Part shown: piece by piece, positions 1-8,810 of the stretch
How the letters are laid out: each line of letters opens with the position of its first letter
Numbering within the stretch: position 1 is the stretch's first letter
Source of the DNA: Chara braunii
Taxonomy: Eukaryota; Streptophyta; Charophyceae; Charales; Characeae
Assembly (NCBI GenBank): GCA_003427395.1
Contig: BFEA01000073.1
Coordinates: 1,452,551-1,479,905 of the forward strand
Length of the DNA: 27,355 nucleotides
Direction of reading: 5' to 3'
The notes under the pieces: model-generated
Databases searched by the model: none
Told to the model about the DNA's origin: nothing
The model's input: only the letters and a program-made list of their open reading frames with translations
Position numbers and translations under genes: made by a program

Positions 1-79
<79 letters not shown>

Positions 80-139
80 CTTTCCCTCTCTTTCCCTCTC
101 CTTTCTCTCTCCGTTTTTTTTTATCTCTCTCTCTCTCTT
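1..139. repeat. (CT)n microsatellite
   Basis: Uninterrupted CT dinucleotides run from position 1 to about 76, followed by a pyrimidine-rich stretch, a T-run near 114-122 and a second short CT array to about 138. The array starts at the window edge, so its true length is unknown. No coding content. Confidence 0.97.
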
Positions 140-150
140 ACACACGCACA

Positions 151-160
151 CAATCAATCG

Positions 161-218
<58 letters not shown>

Positions 219-341
219 TCAATCAATCAATCAAATCAATCAATCAATCAATTAACCAAACCAATCAACCAAACCAATCAAGATCCTATCGAATCGATAA
301 GATCTTGATTTGTTTTATTGATTGATTGATTGATTGGTTGG

Positions 342-395
<54 letters not shown>

Positions 396-406
396 TGATT
401 GATTGA
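151..406. repeat. Inverted (ATCA)n / (GATT)n tetranucleotide repeat with palindromic centre
   Basis: A tetranucleotide array reading ATCA (151 to about 276) is followed by its reverse complement reading GATT (about 310-406). The two arms meet at a 33-bp near-perfect palindrome at 277-309, with 16-bp arms, one mismatch and its centre at 293. The whole stretch could extrude as a very long hairpin. Short reading frames through it are low-complexity and not taken as genes. Confidence 0.93.
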
Positions 407-466
407 CCCCGGGTGCGCGCGGGTCGAACCCGCGGTTTTTTTTTTTTTACTTCTTCTTTTTTTTCA

Positions 467-502
<36 letters not shown>

Positions 503-552
503 GTGGGGAAGGGGTCGTCCTTCCCCCCCGCGTACACACACACACAGTGTCA

Positions 553-606
<54 letters not shown>

Positions 607-767
607 TACACACAAACACAAACGCGCGTGGGTCGAACCCGGTGTTTCATTTTTTTTATTTTTTTTTTCTTTGATTTATTGATTAATTGATTGATTGATT
701 GATTGATTGATTGGTGGGGAAGGGGTCGCCCTTCCCCCCAGCACATGCACACACACACACACACACA
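407..767. repeat. Compound repeat module (hairpin, T-run, GATT array, hairpin, CA array), about two units
   Basis: The same order of parts occurs twice: a GC stem containing GGGTCGAACCC (about 412-435 and 625-642), a T-run, a GATT array (about 466-499 and 672-714), a hairpin with arms GGGGAAGG/CCTTCCCC (505-526, then 716-737 with one extra pair), and a CA array (about 533-620 and 741-767). The two hairpins are 211 bp apart. The GGGTCGAACCC core resembles a tRNA T-loop box, but no tRNA cloverleaf surrounds it. Confidence 0.85.
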
Positions 768-1067
768 TGAAAAATAAAAATTTTCCTTTTTTTTAATTAT
801 GTTTCTTTTGATTTAAATACTTGTTTTTTTGTTTTCTATTTTTTTAAAATGAAAAAAACACTTCATAATCCAAAACAAAAAATATATGCTTGTAGGTATC
901 TTCAAACCCTACAACCCCATTTCTTTTTTGGGGGGTATTTATGTAATAGGAAAAAAATTGTTCCAAAATCGGGACCGCGGCCCTCGCCCGCAGCCGACCT
1001 CGGCGGCCGGGATCCAGACCGCGGGCAGAGATTGACCCCGCGGTGATGACCGCGGGGGATTCATATG
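768..1067. other. AT-rich spacer then short GC-rich block, no gene seen
   Basis: Positions 768-960 are strongly A/T-rich with A- and T-runs. At about 970-1062 the composition flips to GC-rich, with repeated CCGCGG motifs including CCGCGG-6 nt-CCGCGG near 1036-1055. The flip marks the boundary between the microsatellite block and the tandem paralogue cluster. I see no gene here. Confidence 0.6.
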
Positions 1068-1624
1068 TTCCGAGGGACAGTGGAAGCCCGAGGGTGGGTC
1101 TACTTGTCGTAGGATGGGGAGAATGCTATGGTCATAGACTTGGTACCAGGGACCGCTCTGGACGAATTGTTTAGGAAGGCAGAAAGGGAGGTTGTATGGG
1201 CCACGTGTCAGCGGGCAAAAATGGAAATGGAAAGGGTAGACGTGTAAGTGGAACTCGGGGATAGGGGAGCGTGAGGTGGCCCGTCAGAAAAATGAGATGT
1301 ATGCTGCCTCCCTTTCTGGTGGACGTGGTCTTCAGAACCCGGAGCATGCTAGTACAGATATGCCAGTCCATGACAAACCTTGGGCTATACCAATGCGCTA
1401 GGCAGGACTTCTTCCGGCTGTCGGTAGAAATGGAACCTTTTGAAGGAAATTGGGCGGAGAAACTGGCCGAGGTGCTGAATTGCCTTAGTATAGATAATGT
1501 CTTTGTCCCTAACCCTGTGCATTGGGGGATAGTCTATAGAAATGTGGCAGTAGGGGAGACATTCATGGAAGATGACTTCAGTGACGATGACGAGAGGGAC
1601 GAGATAGATGATTATGATTTTTGA
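1068..1624 (+). pseudogene. Unknown protein, tandem paralogue copy 1 (broken, 5'-truncated)
   Basis: I do not recognise this family. The translation aligns by eye with the intact third copy (2695-3498). Frame 3 (about 1068-1247) carries a segment with LDELFRKAEREV, matching LAPVFRRVAQTL of copy 3, and is interrupted by TAG at 1110 and TAA at 1245. After a frame change near 1280-1292, frame 2 (to TGA at 1622) carries LPPFLVDVVF, matching VPRFMIDFIF, then PFEGN matching PFRGN, and VGETF matching VGESY. It ends in an acidic tail (DDDERDEIDDYDF). The N-terminal third is missing where the copy abuts the GC-rich boundary. A GTAAGT...CAG pair spans the frame change, but the ~44-nt interval looks too short for a normal intron, so I read it as decay. 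Confidence 0.6.
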
Positions 1625-1665
1625 GGTGGAGGACTTATTTAAGGAAAACTGAGTGGCCTGGCGTT

Positions 1666-2437
1666 GTGCAGGAAATAAACAATGACTAGAGAACGGTTGC
1701 TGATGGACTGAACTTTCAGAAGATGGGAATCGAGGCGACTCAAAGGGGGGATAGACATGCCTATACCAGCAGAAAACGAATGGAGAGGAACCACGTGCGA
1801 GTGGGTTGGGTTTGAAGTTGTTTCGAGACTATCGTACGTCTGGATATAACGAATCTGGAACCCAATAAGGGAAGAGGAAGGCTGGGATGAGATTTCGGAA
1901 GGCAAAGTGGAATCGGTCGGAACGGTCGTCCTTTCCGAAGAAAGGTGACACCTATTTTGCACTATGATAGCAACGGGACAGGATCCGTTATGGCTTCTAG
2001 GGGATGCGGAGACACGAACCCGAAAGGAGGGCAAGAGGTTCGCCAACGAAGGATGGGACGAAGTCAATAGCAAGGTTGTGATGGGGGGATGGAAGAAACT
2101 CAAGTCTCCCAGCCTGCGAACAACAGCTTGGGTACCAGAGTTCGTGGTCAAGTGGTTTGGGGGTTTCGACCACATTTTAGAAGTGGCTGACTCCATGAAA
2201 GGGACACATATAGGGTGTGCCTGACTAACTAAAGAATTTTATAGGACCTCGTTGAAATACGGGTTCTTCTACAGTGATAAAGCCTGGGAAGTTCTCACCG
2301 TCCTAAGAATACTTAAGTATGATCGCCTAGAGCTAGACGCGGCGGCATGGGACGCCATAGTTAGCCGGGAGGCGGCGGCCGCTTCATCCTACGTGGATGG
2401 TGTTTTCAAACTGTTTGAAGTAATGTGGTTCGAGTAA
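1666..2437 (+). pseudogene. Unknown protein, tandem paralogue copy 2 (three in-frame stops)
   Basis: Second member of the same unrecognised family. The start region GTGCAGGAA matches the ATGCAGGAA start of copy 3. From 1757 a single frame (frame 2) stays colinear with copy 3 to the TAA at 2435-2437, interrupted only by stops at 1847 (TAA), 1946 (TGA) and 2222 (TGA). A frameshift lies between 1666 and 1757. Matching blocks with copy 3 include EWRGTT/EWRTVT, GKVESVGTVVL/CKVTGTLYL, GGWKKLKSP/GSWREFNAP, VPEFVVKWF/VPRFMIDFIF and KEFYRTSLKYGFF/IEMFYDVAMEHGPF. Colinearity straight across the 2222 stop argues for simple nonsense mutation of an old gene rather than two genes. Confidence 0.62.
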
Positions 2438-2694
2438 AAGGCCGGAAGGTCGGACGCCTTGGGAAAACCAAAAGTGTGGAGGATGCATGTAAACTAGGGG
2501 GTAACATAAAGATAGGGAGCGTGTACATTAGTTTTGCAGGGCATGCGAGGAGATTAAAACAAGGAGAGGCGTAAGGTCACTGTGGGCACAGACGTGGATC
2601 GCAGGGCAGAAAAGGAAAACAAGGATATGAAAAGGGAAGGAGACGGTAAGGGGATAGGTGCTAAAGACGACCTGTAATCCTCTCTGTTTGGGTT

Positions 2695-3498
2695 ATGCAG
2701 GAAACCGCCAATCAACAATGGCAGCAAGACGCGTTCGGACAACACGACAGCCCCGGTACCCAAGCCCACCATGGAATAACGACAAAGGGTGGGAAGTGTC
2801 CCTCCCGTCAAGTTTCGAATTTCAGGGAATGGCGGACCGTGACCTTGGGAAGAGATAGCGCCTTTATGATGGTGGAATGTTTATGGACAGGGATGCGATT
2901 TAACCGAGGGCATGAGGATGACTTGTACTCCAATTGTAAAGTTACCGGGACCTTGTATCTACCCGAGGTCGGTTGGCACTTGTTGGGGGAAGGAATAGCA
3001 CAAGGTCATGAGCTGGCCCCGGTCTTTCGGAGGGTCGCCCAGACATTGACACGGATAGGCCAATCGGTCAGGGTTAGAAGGAACGTGGGCTTACGGAACA
3101 GGGTGGAAGTAGGAAGCTGGCGGGAATTTAACGCACCGGCAACCCCGCTAAGATGTCGGGTCCCCCGATTCATGATAGATTTCATCTTCGGAAGCCTTGC
3201 AAGGGCGCAGGATCTGACAGACTCGGCAATAGTCTGGATAGATCACTTCCCACCTCAAACCATCGAGATGTTCTATGACGTTGCGATGGAGCACGGGCCA
3301 TTCAGGGGAAACCGTGGTCATGAATTGCTGGAGGTTATCAATATTCTGATATTTGGGTCGCCGCGGTTAGCTTGTGCAGAATACGAGCACATAATTCGGA
3401 GAGAAATCGAGGTGGGGGAGAGCTATCTAGCAGGGGTGGCTCAACTGTTCGAGGAGTCTACCGAACTGGAAGGGCCGCGGGGACGAGAACGGGATTAG
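2695..3498 (+). CDS. Hypothetical protein, tandem paralogue copy 3 (intact ORF, 267 aa)
   Basis: Open 267-aa frame from ATG 2695 to TAG 3496-3498. It is the only uninterrupted member of the three-copy cluster. I do not recognise the family. No signal peptide, transmembrane stretch, zinc ligand set or nucleotide-binding motif is evident. Conserved positions shared with copies 1 and 2 define the domain: an EWR block near residue 45, KVTGTLYL near 85, a basic RVRRNVGLRNRVEV block near 130, GSWREF near 143, VPRFMIDFIFG near 160, HGPFRGN near 200, and VGESYLAGVAQLFEE near the C-terminus. The next upstream stop in frame is at 2662, so the ATG at 2695 is the first available start. Conservation over three copies supports past coding. 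It lies in the same orientation about 480 bp upstream of the retroelement gag, so it may be a host gene or an extra retroelement ORF. Confidence 0.6.
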   Translation: MQETANQQWQQDAFGQHDSPGTQAHHGITTKGGKCPSRQVSNFREWRTVTLGRDSAFMMVECLWTGMRFNRGHEDDLYSNCKVTGTLYLPEVGWHLLGEGIAQGHELAPVFRRVAQTLTRIGQSVRVRRNVGLRNRVEVGSWREFNAPATPLRCRVPRFMIDFIFGSLARAQDLTDSAIVWIDHFPPQTIEMFYDVAMEHGPFRGNRGHELLEVINILIFGSPRLACAEYEHIIRREIEVGESYLAGVAQLFEESTELEGPRGRERD

Positions 3499-3973
3499 CA
3501 CCAGAGAAGCTAGCCAGAACGACGAATAAAGCATAATCCATTACGTAATGGGGCTCACCGATGGGAATAAGGAAGGACTGTCGGACCCGAACAATCAAAA
3601 ACCCGTTGCGGAATAAGGGTAAGGATAAATCCATGATAATTGCCATAACCAGAAAAGTTGGAAGGAATACGGACCGGGGACCCTTCCTGACGGAGTACCC
3701 AACCGAAGCCCCCACGTGCCCGGCGTGGCAAGCTAAGGCGCTCTAAACGAGTCTATCACGAGGGGGACTAAGTTTTGTTCCTTAGCTCAATTGGGCAGCG
3801 GGGCCGGCCACGGTTTTTTTTTTTTTTTTGAAAAAGCAGTCAGAGGACGGAAATGGGGAGGGAGTTACTCTCTTAACAAGACAAAACCAAAAGGACTAGA
3901 GTCTATGGAACCTAAATGCCTCGAACTGCCTGTGTTCCAGGGTATCTTCTGTTTTTTTGCAAATCTAGATGAA
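3499..3973 (+). other. Spacer between paralogue cluster and gag, no gene supported
   Basis: Contains a 17-nt T-run (about 3813-3829) and no convincing frame. It should hold the 5' untranslated leader of the retroelement, but I could not identify a primer-binding site or an LTR end here. A reading frame open from 3791 runs into gag, but its first part translates the T-run and is unlikely to be protein. Confidence 0.5.
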
Positions 3974-5625
3974 ATGGCAACTGGGGATGAGACACGCAAC
4001 CTTAGAAGTGAGGAAGAACCAGGCTTAGGAGGCAGTACCGTACAAAGCGAAGAGGGTCAAAAAGACAGAGAATCGATAAATCCGGATGGTACTAAGGGGA
4101 ACACGAAAGAAATCTCCTCAGGTTAAAACTCGGGAAAAGCCGGGGGAAGCAAGCAAGGGACCCAGGAGACCAGGGAGGGTAGAAATAAGGATAGGTCGGG
4201 CCCGCGAAATTCAGACGGGGTTGTATCGAAGAAGGTGAGCGTCACGGATGTGGGGCGCAAATTAGCAGAGATAGAAAACAGAACCGCAGAATACAAGGCA
4301 AGATTGATCGAGGAAATGATGACTGGGAACGAGGAAGACCTCCTGCGGGAAGAACCGCGGGACGAACGGAAGGTCAGCCGAGGCGGAATTGGGCAAGGAG
4401 GTAAGGATAGTGACCGCGGAGGGACACCCAGCAAGAGAAGGAAGGAGAGGGAGAACTCCCCTGGAATGGAAGCGGAAAAGGATACGAACCCGTCGGCCAT
4501 AGATAGCAAGGCTAGCCGCCTGCTGGCCGCACCAGCAGTAATGCGAGGGTGCGAAGGGCTCTGGAGCGTTAGGGAAAGGGTGTTGGGATGGTTTGACTCG
4601 AAGGGGACTGCAAAGACTAGAGAAGGACGGAGGGCCGGCAAGGAAGGACAAGAAACCAGTGCGGCAGGCGAGGCCAGTAGCTCCGAGGGTGGCCTCAGGA
4701 AGATAGTGTCGTCCTTCACGCCGACACTAAACGAAAACCAAGGCTATCTCGCTGACGCTAAGAAAAAGTTGATGTTTGACAGGGCAAACAACACGGAGTT
4801 CCTATAGATTACGAAAACCTGGCGGGGTTGTTGAAATGAAGTGAAGAGGAGAAGATGGACCACCTAGGACAGCATGTGTCGTCGAGCCCTGGAGGAGACA
4901 TAATGGCCATTGTGGCCGCAAGCTGGTCATGGAAGGAGACCCGGGATGTAATGATGAGGAAGTATCTGGCGGCGGAGAAAATAGCAACAAAAGTCGACTT
5001 AGCGGCAGTCCAAAGGAGGAACATCGCAACATACAATGAATTCCTACGAGAGTTTACCCTGGTCGCACTAAGGATCCCCAGGGAAATGGACCGGATAATG
5101 TGTAAGTATTTCCTCAGGCAATTCTCCGAGTTCGATAAGAACATGATTCTGTCGGCCTACCAGCAGACGAGCAAATTTGTAAACACCAGGGATGTTGATT
5201 TCAGTACGGTGACGGACCTGGCCGAGAAAATAGTAGTGACCGAAACATTTGCCTTGCTTAAGGAAGGGGAGATCATAGATCTGACCGGCAGGACAGGCGA
5301 CAAGGTAAAAATGGGGATTAAAAGTCTAAATGAACGGGTGCACGGAGTCGACAATAAGATTGAAAGGGTGGAGAATGCGTTGATGGTTATGCAGGCGCAA
5401 GTATCCCGACTCGGCCTCCCTCCCCAAGAAGCCATAGTTCCGGCAGGAGCAGCCAACCGAGGGTTCGACTGGAGAGATCCCGCTAATGAGCAATGCAGGT
5501 ACTGCACCGCAGTGGGGCATTTTGTGCGCGCGTGTTCAAAGCCCAACCACGATATATTAAATAGAAGATGTACCAGGTCATTAAAGGGGGGGATATTCGG
5601 ACCACAGGGAGAACGGGTAAACTGA
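3974..5625 (+). pseudogene. gag: Ty3/gypsy gag (capsid/nucleocapsid), frameshifted
   Basis: Gag packages element RNA in cytoplasmic virus-like particles. The likely start is ATG 3974 (MATGDETRNL), in frame with the downstream body. The N-terminal part is charged, low-complexity and Lys/Glu-rich, with an in-frame TAA at 4124. Frame 2 ends at TAG 4805-4807. The continuation is in frame 1 from about 4801, with TGA at 4837 and then an open stretch 4855-5625. That stretch holds a helical capsid-like block (about 4920-5240), a short possible coiled coil (KSLNERVHGVDNKIERVENA), and a CCHC zinc knuckle at 5494-5535 (C-x2-C-x4-H-x4-C, all four ligands present). The TGA at 5623 lies in frame with downstream sequence, so gag and protease were once joined. 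Confidence 0.88.
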
Positions 5626-6855
5626 AACTCGCCAGGAGGAATGCGGCGTGTCATTATCATCCTCATTGGGTTAGAGATAGACGTGGTAGAGGTGGAACAA
5701 GTAGCCGATATCGTCTGGGACCAACTCCGAGGGCGCGAAGCACAGGTCAACTTCATCCTAGAAAGCGACGGACGCGATAGGGTGAACAGGACTACTCCAT
5801 TAGGAGCTGCCGGAAGGAGAATCATCTGTGACACTGTGATGGAGGAGGTTGTTGGAGGCAACGCGACCCAAGCAGAGCCCAAGGCCGGGGAACCAGAGAA
5901 ATTTTACGGGAAACCTAGGGAAGAGGAGCCTACGGACAAGGTCGTCGTTGCCAAGAAGAAGTTTAGGTATCAAATCCCGATCCTAACCATGCCTGAGATC
6001 GACGACACCCTTAGCAAACTGCTAGGAACCATGGTGTCAGTATCGTTTCAGACCATGTTGCAAGCCAGCCTTAGACTGCTCAAAGGGCTTAGACAACTGT
6101 TGACGCGCCGGCGAATAGAGATGGACGAAAATCCGGAATCATAGGAAGAGGAAAGGAAGGAGGAAGCTCCGCAAAAAGTCGCTAATCTTCAAAGGAGTCC
6201 TGAAGATTTTGAGGATTTAGAGAAGGCCTTTGCGGACATCCGCCTGAGCTTGCCAGACCGCGAAGGCGGGGAAGTTATGAGGGTCCCGTCGGGGACGAAG
6301 CTTAGTTTCCTTGCGCTGCCCGTAGGAAAGTTAAAAGTATAGATCGGAACACATCACACAGCCGCTCTAGTAGAACGAGGTGCGAATATCACACTCATAA
6401 GGAGAGATTTCACAACAATTACCGGTTGCGTGGTTAACAACGAAGTAATGGGGAGCATCCGAGAGGCCGGTGGTGAGCTCCCATTTTCGGGATATGTCAC
6501 CAAATGTGCAGTTAAGGCAGACATTCGAAAGTCGATTTGGTCATTTCAACGGATGACCGTGCTAGACGAGATAGACCATGGCATAATCCTCGGAAGGCCA
6601 TGGTGCGCCAATGTAAAAATGATAGGGATGCATCTGCATGATGACACATATATGGTGGACTTAGAGGACCTAGTAACTGGTCGTGGGGAGCTCCTCCGAC
6701 TCATAGGGACCGGAGGGGACCCGCCAAAAGGGAAGTTGGCAACGTGGTCACCGTCATTCGAGGATAGCGCTCGGCAGGGGGCTTTTGCGCGAATGGAAGG
6801 TATGAGAGAGAGGGTAAAAATTATGATTGATGAAGCATTCAACAAAAAGGAATAG
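5626..6855 (+). pseudogene. pro: Post-gag linker and retroviral-type aspartic protease, catalytic motif lost
   Basis: Frame 1 continues from gag to TAG 6853, with stops at 6142 and 6340. The linker is charged and variable. The protease block is recognisable from about 6340: ALVERGANITLI aligns with the family's ALVD(S/T)GA-x3-I start, and ILGRPW (about 6585-6605) matches the C-terminal ILGRPW hallmark of Ty3-type proteases. The catalytic aspartate codon is replaced by GAA (Glu) at 6373-6375 and the next residue is Arg, giving ERG instead of D-S/T-G. Such a protease would be inactive even if translated. The domain would normally cleave the Gag-Pol polyprotein. Confidence 0.82.
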
Positions 6856-6861
6856 ATCAAG

Positions 6862-8810
6862 ATGGGCCTACCTCAGAAGAAGAGAAGGCAGAAGGACAAA
6901 ATCTTAGGTGTCATAGTGGAGGAAAGGGAAGTGGAGGTTGAACTTGGGGTCAACCTGCCCAAGCAGAAAGAGGTACGCATGGAGGCGCCGGAAGTCGCAC
7001 TCGAGATTCCTGACTTATTACAGCTCATCAAGGCTATCAGATATCACAAAGTAGGGGTGGACCCGGCGGCACTGGCCAAATTTGAAAATGAAGTACATAA
7101 GGGATATTGTCCGAATGGAAAGATAGTCAGTATTCAACCGCGGGTCGTATAGGCAACAAGGGTTATTCCAACCGTTCATTTTTTAGGAGAAAGATTCCGG
7201 AAGGAAGTGTTCGAAAATACAAGCCAGTAGGGAAGAAAGCGAAGCCAGTCTCGATCCTGCTAGAGACATCTAAGGAAGAGGCTATGAAAAGGGAGAAAGA
7301 GGTTCTTCGAGTAATCCGAGAGAGGCGAGCGACAGAAGGACATCGGATACGGGACGAGGTGGCTGATACAATGAAGATAGGGATAGAGGGATTCTTAACA
7401 GAAGAAGAAACCCTCCTGATCAAAAGGACGTGTGAGGAGTTTCATATGGCGTTCGCCTTTAGCGATCATCAAAAGGGACGATTGGACGCGAAGCTAATCC
7501 CTCCGGTCAGAATTCACACAGTAGAACATGAGTGTTGGAATGACAAAGGGTCATCCTATGAGTTCGGAATAGCCGGGGAAGTGACAGATCGTCTTCGAGC
7601 AAAAATTGACTCCTTCGTTGCAGAGCCTACCGCGTCGCCGTATGTGAATAGGTGGTTCGTCTTTCGGAAACCCAACAAGACGCTAAGGTGGATCCAAGAC
7701 CTGCAGAAGTTGAATGCAGTGACCATTCGGGATGCCGGTTCGCTACCACAAGCCGACTTGTTGGCAGAATCCCACGCCGGTCGGAGCATCTATTCTCTGG
7801 TAGACTGGTATTTGGGGTACAACCAGCTCCTATTGGACGCGCGCGACAGACCATACACTGCGATGCATACTCCCGTAGGGCAGTTGCAGATGCAGGTAAC
7901 ACCTATGGGCTTTACGAATGCAGTCGCCGAAGCGCAAAGGAGAATGCTCGCCGTGGCCGGGGAGATGTTCCTAGAGAAGTGTGAGCCCTACATCGATGAC
8001 AACCCTGTCAAAGGTGCCCAGGAGAAGGACGAGACAGAATTCCAGCTGGGAATTCAAAAATTTGTGTGGGATCACCTACAGGACAAATTTCGCTATGGCG
8101 CGCATGGGAGGACGCCGGACCCGAGAAAGACCGATACGATGTCGCAGTGGCCAACGCCTCTGTGCACAACGACCGAGGTCAGAGCATTCTTAGGCGTAGT
8201 CGATTTTTGGCGGATTTTCATTAAAAATTTTGCCAAGATTGCTGAGCTCATCCGGGCCATGATAAGAGAAGAAGGAACCATGGATTGGACGGAGGAGCGA
8301 AAGGAAGCCGTTCAAACCCTCAAGGATATACAGACGTCTGAGCAAGTCGCCTTGGCAGCGCCCTGTTTCAACGACGAAGTTGGACGACCGCTCATCCTAG
8401 AGACGGACGGAGGACCCATGGCAGTAGGGGGCGTACTGATTCAAAGGGATGAGGGAGGAAAAGAGAGGCCAATTAGGTTCGAAAATAGAACCGTGAACTC
8501 AGCAGAACGGCGATACTCATTGTTCAAGAAGGAGGTCCTAACCATTTTGCATGGCCTCAAGACCTTTCAAGCCTACCTATTCGGGAGACAGTTCATCCTA
8601 AGTTTCGATTCAACGAACGTCGCTGGTGCTCTAAAGAATTACAAACCTATAGACTCGACGGTGGGGAGATGAGTCGGATTCATCTGGCAGTTCGATTATA
8701 AGATCGAACGAATTGTTGGACTCAGAAACAAGGCCGATGGGCTAAGTCGGGTCTGTATCACGCCTGAAGGGGTGGAAGATGCAGAGCCTATAGACGCGTT
8801 CCTTGAATAA
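6862..8810 (+). pseudogene. pol: Ty3/gypsy reverse transcriptase and RNase H, interrupted
   Basis: A lead-in in frame 1 (6862-7152) passes to frame 3 at about 7107-7150; the main block is open 7107-8672. RT hallmarks: the first catalytic Asp in SLVDWYLGYNQ (codon 7803), the DLQKLN and TPMGFTNA blocks, and YIDD at 7989-8000, so all catalytic Asp codons are present. After YIDD only about 45 residues precede the DPRKTD motif, where Ty3 enzymes usually have about 60-80; HLQD is followed directly by FRYGAHGRTPD near 8080-8092, suggesting an in-frame deletion in the connection region. RNase H follows: ETDGG (Asp codon 8406-8408), FKKEVLTIL, and FDSTNVAGAL. TGA at 8670 falls where related elements have Trp, and the frame resumes with FDYKIERI and RNKADGLSR up to TAA 8808. 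Confidence 0.93.

Noticed and set aside
412-435. tRNA T-arm-like GGGTCGAACCC
   Set aside because: No acceptor, D or anticodon arms at suitable distances; the motif is part of a repeated GC palindrome.
488-764. Frames of 60-105 aa with poly-(Thr-His) or Cys-Val repeats
   Set aside because: Direct translation of the CA microsatellite in all frames.
1244-1287. Possible intron GTAAGT...CAG joining the two frames of paralogue copy 1
   Set aside because: About 44 nt, too short for typical plant or algal introns, and the neighbouring copies show no intron at this point; a frameshift is simpler.
4123-4719. 198-aa minus-strand frame opposite gag
   Set aside because: Shadow of the gag coding strand; no motif, and the plus strand carries a colinear gag.
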